From assembly GCA_031266315.1 (NCBI GenBank), contig JAISBG010000224.1:1-5390 (forward strand): DNA of 5,390 bases, written 5' to 3'. Every line of letters starts with the position of its first letter. Within the stretch, counting starts at the first letter, position 1. A program made the position numbers and the translations under genes. The notes under the pieces were generated by a model. That model worked only from the letters and a program-made list of their open reading frames with translations, was not told the origin of the DNA and searched no databases. Of the stretch, positions 1-4,800 are shown piece by piece. This DNA comes from Planctomycetaceae bacterium (GTDB taxonomy: Bacteria; Planctomycetota; Planctomycetia; Pirellulales; Thermoguttaceae).

Positions 1-647
1 TTCTTTTCAACCGCAATAATGTACACCGGAACGAGTTGACTGATTTTTTGGTCAAGAACATTTTGATAAAACGCCAGTTGGTGATGATAATGAAAACGTC
101 GCGCATCCGATTCAAACCATGTTAAATCGTCACAAGTTTTCAAATCAACAATTCCAAATTCAGGATTCGTCCAGTCAATCCGAATCTGACACGGAATACC
201 ACAATATTCGGTACGAATAACACCTTCCGCTTTGCCGTGTTGCAGTAATTCGCAAGCGTGAGGACTCTGACGAACACCGGAATTCATCGCGGTAATAAGA
301 TTGGCTTTGTCGAATGGAATGACCGGTTTTTGTTGCAATTCCTGCCATTCGAGAAACTTCTTAGTGGTATTTCCGAACGGTTTTCCGGTTGTCGGGTTAA
401 TGGGACCGCCCACCGCAAACTGCGATTCGTAAGTCTCGACGCCTTCAAGGATTCGGCAATGAGCAGCGCGTCCAATCAAAAACGCCGACGATTCCTTTTC
501 GTCAATAAGTCCGGCTCGGCGTTTTTGGTACAAATATGGACATTGCATAAACTCTATGAGTTGATGACTCGACAAATAATCCTTCGACTTGGCATGATAA
601 ATCTCTGCCGGTTCCGTTTCAAAAATGTTCAAATCAATAATAGACAT
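1..647 (-). CDS. RecE-like (DUF3799-type) PD-(D/E)XK exonuclease, C-terminus cut by the window edge
   Basis: The first 215 residues are visible and the frame is still open at base 1. The fold signature is that of the RecE/phage exonuclease branch of PD-(D/E)XK nucleases. It has an N-terminal S-x-x-L-x-x-F-x-x-CP-x-x-Y motif (about residues 27-40), GRAAH (59-63) matching the conserved G-x-x-x-H of RecE-type enzymes, and Glu147. Asp158 in RIDW is followed by Asp168-Leu-Lys170, the D...DxK metal-binding site, and then by a HHQLAFYQ helix (188-195) like the family's QxAxY motif. Such enzymes degrade one strand of duplex DNA 5'-3' and work with a RecT/Beta-type annealing protein in phage recombination, so a recT-like gene beyond the left edge is expected (inference). 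The ATG at 647 is set by an AAGGAG eight bases upstream. All catalytic residues are present, so it is probably active. Family assignment is good; exact subfamily is uncertain. Confidence 0.88.
   Translation of the reverse strand, partial: MSIIDLNIFETEPAEIYHAKSKDYLSSHQLIEFMQCPYLYQKRRAGLIDEKESSAFLIGRAAHCRILEGVETYESQFAVGGPINPTTGKPFGNTTKKFLEWQELQQKPVIPFDKANLITAMNSGVRQSPHACELLQHGKAEGVIRTEYCGIPCQIRIDWTNPEFGIVDLKTCDDLTWFESDARRFHYHHQLAFYQNVLDQKISQLVPVYIIAVEK
477..527. repeat. 12-bp perfect inverted repeat inside the nuclease gene
   Basis: CAAAAACGCCGA at 477-488 is repeated as its exact reverse complement TCGGCGTTTTTG at 516-527, with 27 bases between. It lies inside the RecE-like coding region and encodes Gln-Lys-Arg-Arg on one arm and Ser-Ala-Phe-Leu on the other. 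It may form an mRNA hairpin with a large loop. It may also be chance, since a perfect 12-bp arm pair this close is uncommon but not impossible. Confidence 0.5.
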
Positions 648-684
648 AAAATTTTCTCCTTAAAAATGAAATAAAAAACGTTTA

Positions 685-711
685 ATTATAGCCGCCGATA
701 CTAGCGACCAA
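685..711 (-). promoter_or_regulatory. Possible promoter for the RecE-like gene
   Basis: On the minus strand there is a perfect -10 TATAAT (690 down to 685), with a weak TTGGTC -35 (711 down to 706) at a short 15-base spacing. Transcription would begin near 678, giving a leader of about 30 bases that contains the AAGGAG ribosome site of the nuclease gene. The -10 lies at the end of the GC-rich hairpin element, so the element may supply this promoter. The -35 is poor, so confidence is limited. Confidence 0.35.
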
Positions 712-790
712 CGGGAGCGGGTTTTTACAACGACGCGGCAGCGTCGAATTGCGATGCAACAGCATGTTGCCCCTCCATAATACTTATAGC
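686..790. repeat. GC-rich double-hairpin intergenic element flanked by 7-bp direct repeats
   Basis: This stretch is clearly more GC-rich than its AT-rich surroundings. It contains two adjacent perfect hairpins: CGACGC-GGCA-GCGTCG at 731-746 and GCAACA-GCA-TGTTGC at 756-770. TTATAGC occurs at both ends (686-692 and 784-790), like a target-site duplication. On the minus strand it also holds a 27-codon ORF (765 down to 682) preceded by GGAGG six bases upstream, and a second short frame; both are probably by-products of the repeat. The layout suggests a REP/MITE-like interspersed element. It resembles intergenic sequence I associate with Planctomycetes genomes, but that is recollection and not a search result. 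Confidence 0.5.
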
Positions 791-839
791 GGTGAAGGTC
801 AAATTCCTTTCACAAAAAATGGGGTTTTAACAAAAATTT

Positions 840-1382
840 TCAAAAATTTTTGAAAAAGTCTTGAATAATTTTTGATTCACTCAGGAATAATCGGATTTTT
901 TCAATTTCACGGTAGAACGTGACATTACTAATATGGAGTCGTTCAACAATATTGGTTTTCGAGTCAACCAAAAGTAATTGACACAATTTTTGTAATTCCT
1001 CTGGAAGTGTTGCGATAACACTGCGAATTTCGCCCAAAAACACAAAACGTTCCTGATCATTCAATTCGTAAGTCGGATAAAAATTTGTGAGCGGATGTTC
1101 GTCTTCCTCCAATTCGTGAACCGAAACAAATTCCTGATGTTTTTGCCAACGTTTACGTAATCGAAATTGTTTAATTTCCGATTCAATAACTACATTGATA
1201 AATGTTGACCATGCGGCAAGATTCGGATTGAAATCGTTAACACTAATAAACAGAACAATAATAATGTCCTGCTGTAAGTCATCGACTTCCTGCGCACGAA
1301 TAAGACGACGTTTGACCGCAAGTGTTGTGTGATAGTTAATTCGTGAGAATATTTCTGTTATATTTATTTTTAGCGGGGACAT
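840..1382 (-). CDS. Small sigma-70/ECF-like RNA polymerase sigma factor
   Basis: The protein has 180 residues. Residues about 15-80 resemble sigma region 2: a basic helix (VKRRLIR), then DDLQQDIIIVLF (34-45), the counterpart of the usual DDLxQExFLxL core-binding helix, then FNPNLAAWSTFINVVI and a basic RLRKRWQK end, as in F(D/N)P..G.F..WL...A. An acidic linker (86-110) leads to a region-4-like segment. There IATLPEELQKLCQLLL (123-138) precedes a helix-turn-helix (about 143-166) built on NIVERLHISNVTFYREIEKI. Such factors redirect RNA polymerase to a small promoter set. Region 2 is divergent, so a relative that only binds core polymerase or DNA is possible. An in-frame extension to 1556 exists, but the ATG at 1382 has AAAGGAG seven bases upstream and begins the conserved part. 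It sits 28 bases after the previous frame and upstream of the nuclease, consistent with one phage-like operon. Confidence 0.7.
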   Translation of the reverse strand: MSPLKINITEIFSRINYHTTLAVKRRLIRAQEVDDLQQDIIIVLFISVNDFNPNLAAWSTFINVVIESEIKQFRLRKRWQKHQEFVSVHELEEDEHPLTNFYPTYELNDQERFVFLGEIRSVIATLPEELQKLCQLLLVDSKTNIVERLHISNVTFYREIEKIRLFLSESKIIQDFFKNF

Positions 1383-1410
1383 TGTAAAACTCCTTTCTGT
1401 TTGTGTACTG

Positions 1411-1540
1411 TTAAAACTTGTAAATAATGTGCATAAATTTTTCATAATGTTCTTCTTCCGTTGGAAACCAAGTATCTTCATCTGGAAATCCGCCCAGCGA
1501 ACATTCCGCATCGAAGTCAACAATACCGGAACGCAAAAAA
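1411..1540 (-). pseudogene. Displaced 3' part of the zinc-ribbon gene, or a short overlapping ORF
   Basis: This frame encodes about 41 acidic residues (LRSGIVDFDAEC... ending in HIIYKF) and stops 28 bases before the sigma-like gene. It reads like genuine protein but has no convincing start: the only upstream start in frame is a GTG at 1602, inside the zinc-ribbon gene and without a Shine-Dalgarno sequence. Removing one T from the run of seven T (1535-1541) joins it smoothly to the zinc-ribbon frame and gives a 105-residue protein. It is most simply the C-terminal part of that protein after a frameshift. A sequencing error, a real mutation and programmed +1 frameshifting are all possible. Confidence 0.5.
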
Positions 1541-1729
1541 ACGATTTTCTGCCCATTCCTTGCGGTCAAGATGTTCCGCCTCAAGATAGGTTCGCCCTTC
1601 ACGATTCGCGTTGCGCAAAACTATCGGAAAACATTTGTTGCATAAACTCTTCTCGTCAATCATCACATCGTGTTTCCCACAACGACGGCATGTTCCGTGA
1701 CGATGTTTTTTCTTGAATTTCGTAGCCAT
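1517..1729 (-). CDS. Small four-cysteine zinc-ribbon-like protein, probably frameshifted near its end
   Basis: The 70-residue product begins with a very basic stretch (KFKKKHRHG), then CRRC and, 13 residues on, CNKC (about residues 17-36), a C-x2-C...C-x2-C arrangement typical of small zinc-binding treble-clef or ribbon proteins. A charged tail follows. Proteins of this kind in phage and plasmid early regions usually bind nucleic acid or partner proteins, but no specific family is recognised. The ATG at 1729 has GGAG six bases upstream (1736-1739); an in-frame extension to 1813 has no such support and runs through AT-rich control DNA. The last residues (FAFRYC) are probably out of frame, because the frame breaks at a T7 run and the alternative frame continues sensibly to 1411. 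It is the first gene after the control region and probably the first of the sigma/nuclease operon. Confidence 0.6.
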   Translation of the reverse strand: MATKFKKKHRHGTCRRCGKHDVMIDEKSLCNKCFPIVLRNANREGRTYLEAEHLDRKEWAENRFFAFRYC

Positions 1730-1796
1730 GTTTTTCTCCAAAATAAAAAAGGATTTTAAGTCATTCAAAATTCCGTCTGAATAGTTTGACCGTTTC

Positions 1797-1870
1797 TCCA
1801 CAAAATTCCACAAAAATATTTAGTGTGTTCCACAAAATTGTTAAGTGTGATTCACAATTTTTTGAATTGT
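1797..1870. promoter_or_regulatory. Cluster of 22-bp tandem repeats with TGTGnnnCACA dyads (operator-like)
   Basis: Two adjacent 22-bp units (1806-1827 and 1828-1849) share 19 of 22 bases. Each begins TTCCACAAAA and ends AGTGTG; partial copies flank them at 1797-1805 and 1850-1859. The junctions form TGTG-TTC-CACA (1824-1834) and TGTG-ATT-CACA (1846-1856), 22 bp apart, or about two helical turns. A further dyad, ACAATT-5-AATTGT, lies at 1854-1870. This looks like a cooperative binding array for a regulator of the downstream operon. Iterons of a replication origin are an alternative, but no initiator gene is visible here. Confidence 0.55.
1817..1844 (-). promoter_or_regulatory. Possible promoter embedded in the TGTG/CACA cluster
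   Basis: The minus strand shows TTAACA (1844 down to 1839), 16 bases and then TAAATA (1822 down to 1817). One dyad (1824-1834) sits in the spacer and another (1846-1856) just upstream of the -35, a layout suited to repression. The -35 is close to consensus but the -10 is poor, so this is tentative. Confidence 0.25.
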
Positions 1871-1942
1871 CGAGATATGGAATACCGGATTGTTCAGTCA
1901 GGAAGTGAATATTAATTTTTTTGAAGAGACAAAACCGTGAAT

Positions 1943-1970
1943 AATTTACTTTTGCTCTTTTGTCCGTCAA
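1943..1970 (-). promoter_or_regulatory. Possible promoter next to the 17-bp palindromes
   Basis: The minus strand shows TTGACG (1970 down to 1965), a 16-base spacer and TAAATT (1948 down to 1943). The palindromes at 1980-2017 lie immediately upstream of the -35, where an activator could touch polymerase or a repressor could act by cooperative binding. Transcription would run toward the zinc-ribbon gene with a leader of about 200 bases. Confidence 0.3.
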
Positions 1971-1979
1971 AAAGATTGC

Positions 1980-2017
1980 GGGACAAATCATGTCCCAACT
2001 GGGACAAAACTTGTCCC
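1980..2017. promoter_or_regulatory. Two tandem 17-bp palindromes, GGGACA...TGTCCC
   Basis: Site 1 (1980-1996) is GGGACA, five bases, TGTCCC. Site 2 (2001-2017) is GGGACAA, three bases, TTGTCCC. Both are perfect 17-bp dyads with the same outer half-site, separated by four bases, with centres 21 bp apart (two turns of B-DNA). This is the classic look of a paired operator for a dimeric helix-turn-helix repressor or activator. The regulator itself is not recognisable in this window. Confidence 0.7.
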
Positions 2018-2096
2018 GGGGTAATTTTTTTGGAAAATTTTTTATTTTTGGCAAAAAAACTAAGAAAATAAATAAAATAGATAAATTAGGGAGATA

Positions 2097-2121
2097 TTTT
2101 TCTTATTCGTGTTAAGAAAAA
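2097..2121. repeat. AT-rich 9-bp inverted repeat beside the terminator
   Basis: TTTTTCTTA (2097-2105) and TAAGAAAAA (2113-2121) are perfect complements around a 7-base loop. On the minus strand this immediately follows the terminator stem and shares its T-rich tail. It is probably a by-product of that tail or a secondary structure of little stability. Confidence 0.35.
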
Positions 2122-2151
2122 AGAAGAGGTCATCAGAAAGATGACCTCTTT
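2117..2151 (-). terminator. Intrinsic terminator of the two-gene unit
   Basis: A perfect 11-bp stem (2124-2134 with 2140-2150; AAGAGGTCATC paired with its complement) encloses a 5-base loop. On the minus strand the stem is followed by CTTTTTTC. It lies about 40 bases past the stop codon of the 2188-3420 gene, correctly placed to end that transcript and to insulate it from the phage-like operon downstream. Confidence 0.9.
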
Positions 2152-2187
2152 GAAAGACTACTATATTAATAATAGTATAGGTTTTTT

Positions 2188-3420
2188 TTAGAGAATCCAA
2201 TCAATCCTGTGTTCGGGATTGTAATTACACACCACACCAACAACACACGATTTTTCTAAATAATCTGCCAGTTGTGGTAATTCATTTCGAATCAAATTGA
2301 TGGTTCGCCAAAATGCTTTTGAAGTTGCAGAACGAGATTTTTCAAAGTCATCGTTCATCTTTCGGATTTCACCTCCTTTCGTCTTTGCCTGACAAAGATA
2401 CTGAACAATCTGTTCCATCTCTTCCTCAATTTCTTTTTCGGCAACTTCATTTCCATCCCGTTGTGTTTCCTCGAGATCAGATTGAAGTTCCAGGTATCGA
2501 CGTTTGAGATTGGTCAGAGTTTCTGTATCTACAACATTGTCGCGTGTTTGTATCAGCGCAACACTTTCAGGTTTTTGTCCATTAACGATTGCGCGGAGTT
2601 CCATCACAAAAACGGGATCGTTTGGTTTGGAAAGAAGTTGGCTGATACACTGTACCCCCACAGAATCTTTGAGATACATATCGTCGCCTTCATAGCGGAT
2701 AACCCATATTTCCCCTTTCTTTCTGAACTCATACAAAGGGACTTCGATCAGATGTGGGGGGCGGAGCAGGTCGCGGAAATTTTGCAACGTTTTTCCCCAC
2801 TCGTCTGTTGCCGTCCAAACATTGTCATTAACTTCAATGATTTCGTGTAACGAAATAACAATCGATTTTCGTTGCGGAAATAATTCAATGGCTTCTTTGG
2901 CCCAAAACCGATTCGTTGGAGTTATAATAATCATCGGCGATGTTTTCGTCGCAAAAAGTTGAAACATGATCTCGGCAAACGACTTTGTATGTGTAGGCAT
3001 AACCAACAAAACCGGATACGTTTGTCCGCCCGTCTCTTCCCAAAAACCAAGCGGAATCACACGTGTATTATAAGGAAAATCCTCTTGCGATTCATGGAAA
3101 CCAAGAATCTTAGAAAGTATCTCCCGAAATTTCCGTAAATCAAATTCGTATTTGATGACATCTTGTTTTGTTAATTGAATTCTGTCACACATATCATCCG
3201 GGTGCATCCCGAATATATCGTCCTCTTTATAATAGACGACATTATAAGGTTCGTATGCTGTCGGGTGAGGATAGGTGGAAGTCAACTGATCCGTAGGACG
3301 TAACAACGGACGAACAAGATCAAATTCGTTTTGAATGTCCGCCCGCCAAAATGCCAGAGCCTTCTGTCTGATACCGATTTTCTCCAACGTTACTGTTAAA
3401 TGCTTGAACCGTAATGTCAT
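2188..3420 (-). CDS. Conserved protein of unknown function with winged-helix-like segment and coiled coil (second gene of the pair)
   Basis: 410 residues, with no signal peptide or membrane segment. The N-terminal half (about 90-215) looks like an alpha/beta domain: alternating hydrophobic strands such as TYPVLLVMP (134-142) and SPMIIITPT (161-169), and VIPLGFWEE. No catalytic motif is recognised. Residues about 229-280 (YEFRKKGEIWVIRYEG...LKDSVGVQCISQLL...VFVMEL) match, from memory, a short winged-helix-like module found at the ends of regulator and ATPase proteins in Actinobacteria and Planctomycetes (there, W-x-I-x-Y/F-x-G...LKDSKGLRYLxxLL...F). A charged coiled coil follows (about 300-345). 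The tail (365-410: TSKAFWRTINLIRNELPQLADYLEKS...CNYNPEHRIDW) matches the module that usually follows it. A regulatory or DNA-binding role is plausible; the biochemical activity is unknown. The ATG at 3420 has GAGGA six bases upstream. It overlaps the preceding gene by 101 bp, so the two are probably co-transcribed. Confidence 0.8.
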   Translation of the reverse strand: MTLRFKHLTVTLEKIGIRQKALAFWRADIQNEFDLVRPLLRPTDQLTSTYPHPTAYEPYNVVYYKEDDIFGMHPDDMCDRIQLTKQDVIKYEFDLRKFREILSKILGFHESQEDFPYNTRVIPLGFWEETGGQTYPVLLVMPTHTKSFAEIMFQLFATKTSPMIIITPTNRFWAKEAIELFPQRKSIVISLHEIIEVNDNVWTATDEWGKTLQNFRDLLRPPHLIEVPLYEFRKKGEIWVIRYEGDDMYLKDSVGVQCISQLLSKPNDPVFVMELRAIVNGQKPESVALIQTRDNVVDTETLTNLKRRYLELQSDLEETQRDGNEVAEKEIEEEMEQIVQYLCQAKTKGGEIRKMNDDFEKSRSATSKAFWRTINLIRNELPQLADYLEKSCVVGVVCNYNPEHRIDWIL

Positions 3421-4582
3421 GGTTTTCCTCTATTGGGTTAAGGGTAAATGTTCTTGATTTCAAAAGTGATGTAACAGAATTACTGTCCGAATCCCGTTCA
3501 AAAATTGCCGTATTCGGAGCGCAAAGTGTTACAATACGAGGGGCGGAATCGTTTTTGAATTTGACTCGAAGACTGAGCCGGTTGAGGATATAAGTTTCAG
3601 GAATATCCCGCTTTTCACGTTCAAACGCATCAAAAATATTATTTGCCCGGTGAGTTTCCTGATGGCTTGTTTCCTCATCAACTAAAAAACGTACTTCAAT
3701 CGGTGTTACAGATTCGATTCCTTCAATATCCGTACAAATTAAACTCTTTCGCCAATCACGGGTAAACGGCTTCAGAGAAAATTTTTCCGTTTTGCCGTTG
3801 TAAATGAAAAAATCCTGATCGCCTAATACATGAATTCCGATGAAATCACAATAGGCTTTTTTCTCACCAACAGTCGAGGTGTGAATTTGTAACTCTCCGC
3901 AATCCGGTAAAAAAGTCAGGACATCATAAATTTCGGGACGAAAAAGAACTCCTTTCGATTCGCCCTGATCGGTAATCGCCGCTTCACGTTTCATGGGCAA
4001 CCCATGCCGTATCAAAAACCAGATACCGTCATCTCGCATAAAAACAAAGACACGAACACCGCGACCTTTGCGATGGAGATTAAAAAATTCGTTCAAAGCT
4101 TCTTCTAAAGCAGTTATCGTTTCCTTCGAGATGTCAGGCAGCCCGCCGCGTTTTCCAAAAAACGTTTCAAATTTACGTGCTTTGGTGATATGCTGTCCGG
4201 CATGGAGCCGTTGTAACAGCTCGGGATTTTGAATCCATATCAACAAAGCAAGATCAGCCGGAGTCGGACTCTCGTAACCGGTAAAGTCAATTCCGGCTTG
4301 TAACGCATCCTGATAAAGTTGATCGAAACAGCTTTCAGCAGACATTTCGTCCACAAAAAAGAATGCGTCAAACAGCTCGACCGGCGTATCGTCACTAGGT
4401 GATACAAGAATTTCTGTTAATGCATCATACGGAAATTGTTCCGGTTCCTCAGACCATTGTACTCCTCCCTTTTTTTCAATGTATGACCGAAATGGAATCA
4501 CCATTTGTAAAAAGAGTTCAAAATTAACCTTGTGAAGAAAATTGATCTTCGCAAAACGTTTCAAATTGTAATTTTTCGACAT
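3320..4582 (-). CDS. Conserved protein of unknown function (first gene of the pair), with an anomalous C-terminal extension
   Basis: 420 residues, apparently cytoplasmic. The N-terminal third is helical and acidic (NFELFLQMVIPF, 21-31; ELFDAFFFVDEM, 69-80; TPADLALLIWI, 107-117). A beta-rich part follows with FVFMRDDGIWFLIRHG (179-194), FRPEIYDVLTF (215-224), HVLGDQDFF (251-259) and LICTDIEGIESVTPIEVRFL (281-300). A last segment around VKFKNDSAPRIVTLCAPNTAIFERDSD (340-366) precedes LLKSRTF. The pattern resembles a planctomycete family I recall as hypothetical; no named domain or active site is recognised. That family appears to end soon after LLKSRTF. Here the frame runs about 40 residues further, residues 388-420 lying out of frame within the start of the next gene. 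A lost stop or a small frameshift near 3421-3440 would explain this. The ATG at 4582 has GAGGAG six bases upstream. No clear promoter was found. Confidence 0.8.
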   Translation of the reverse strand: MSKNYNLKRFAKINFLHKVNFELFLQMVIPFRSYIEKKGGVQWSEEPEQFPYDALTEILVSPSDDTPVELFDAFFFVDEMSAESCFDQLYQDALQAGIDFTGYESPTPADLALLIWIQNPELLQRLHAGQHITKARKFETFFGKRGGLPDISKETITALEEALNEFFNLHRKGRGVRVFVFMRDDGIWFLIRHGLPMKREAAITDQGESKGVLFRPEIYDVLTFLPDCGELQIHTSTVGEKKAYCDFIGIHVLGDQDFFIYNGKTEKFSLKPFTRDWRKSLICTDIEGIESVTPIEVRFLVDEETSHQETHRANNIFDAFEREKRDIPETYILNRLSLRVKFKNDSAPRIVTLCAPNTAIFERDSDSNSVTSLLKSRTFTLNPIEENHDITVQAFNSNVGENRYQTEGSGILAGGHSKRI

Positions 4583-4729
4583 GAGAATCTCCTCAAAAGT
4601 CTGTTAAGTTAAATTTAGTAATGTTACGTAATTAGGATTCTCGTCCGTGAAGTAAACTCCTACACATATTATCGTTTCCCATTCAATAATACGGATTAAA
4701 GTTCTTGTTATAGTAAATCCATCCAAACG

Positions 4730-4758
4730 GGTATCGCATAATTGATGTTGACGATACC
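4730..4758. repeat. 7-bp inverted repeat, GGTATCG...CGATACC
   Basis: GGTATCG (4730-4736) and CGATACC (4752-4758) are perfect complements around 15 bases. It could be an operator or a weak RNA hairpin in the leader of the two-gene unit. It overlaps the startless open frame. Confidence 0.4.
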
Positions 4759-4792
4759 ACTCTCCTTGAGCAATTTCTTTGCTATTGTTTAT

Positions 4793-4799
4793 CCTCCTT
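4793..4799 (-). promoter_or_regulatory. Orphan perfect Shine-Dalgarno sequence
   Basis: AAGGAGG begins two bases past the acetyltransferase stop codon. No ATG, GTG or TTG follows at a usable distance; an ATA stands seven bases downstream (4785), where a start would be expected. This suggests that a gene once began here and its start was lost. Confidence 0.45.
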
Positions 4800-4800
4800 T

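Larger units (their letters stand above)
1730..2187. other. 458-bp AT-rich control region without a credible gene
   Basis: This gap lies between the end of the two-gene unit and the start of the zinc-ribbon gene. It holds an intrinsic terminator, an AT-rich inverted repeat, two 17-bp palindromes, a set of 22-bp repeats with TGTG/CACA dyads and two possible minus-strand promoters. A 97-codon minus-strand frame (1761-2054) runs straight through these sites, lacks a good ribosome site and has no recognisable domain, so it is not treated as a gene. Confidence 0.7.
4583..4800. other. Gap between acetyltransferase and the two-gene unit, with a possible gene relic
   Basis: On the minus strand, the frame from 4804 down to the TAA at 4604 is open for more than 60 codons. 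It reads like protein (for example EWYRQHQLCDTRLDGF and VYFTDENPNYVTLLNL) but contains no ATG or GTG and only one unsupported TTG at 4726. A strong ribosome site precedes it. It may be a decayed gene, or chance. No terminator after the acetyltransferase gene and no convincing promoter for the two-gene unit was seen. Confidence 0.4.

Noticed and set aside
258..674. 138-codon plus-strand open frame
   Set aside because: It lies antisense to the RecE-like gene, which has full motifs and a ribosome site; the plus frame has no recognisable domain.
682..765. 27-codon minus-strand ORF with GGAGG six bases upstream
   Set aside because: It spans the two hairpins of the GC-rich element and has no known domain. 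It is better explained by the repeat, though a leader peptide cannot be excluded.
1383..1556. In-frame upstream extension of the sigma-like gene
   Set aside because: It overlaps the zinc-ribbon gene, has no ribosome site, and the ATG at 1382 has a strong one where the conserved sequence begins.
1797..1870. CRISPR-like array
   Set aside because: The units are directly adjacent without unique spacers, are only 22 bp long and number two full copies.
1761..2054. 97-codon minus-strand open frame in the control region
   Set aside because: It runs through both operator clusters, is Lys/Phe/Asn-rich from AT-rich DNA, and has no ribosome site or domain.
2159..2189. AT-rich hairpin followed by eight T on the plus strand, like a plus-strand terminator
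   Set aside because: The 6-bp stem is AT-only apart from one pair, and no plus-strand gene exists to be terminated.
2461..2850. 129-codon plus-strand open frame
   Set aside because: It is antisense to the winged-helix-like gene with no ribosome site or domain.
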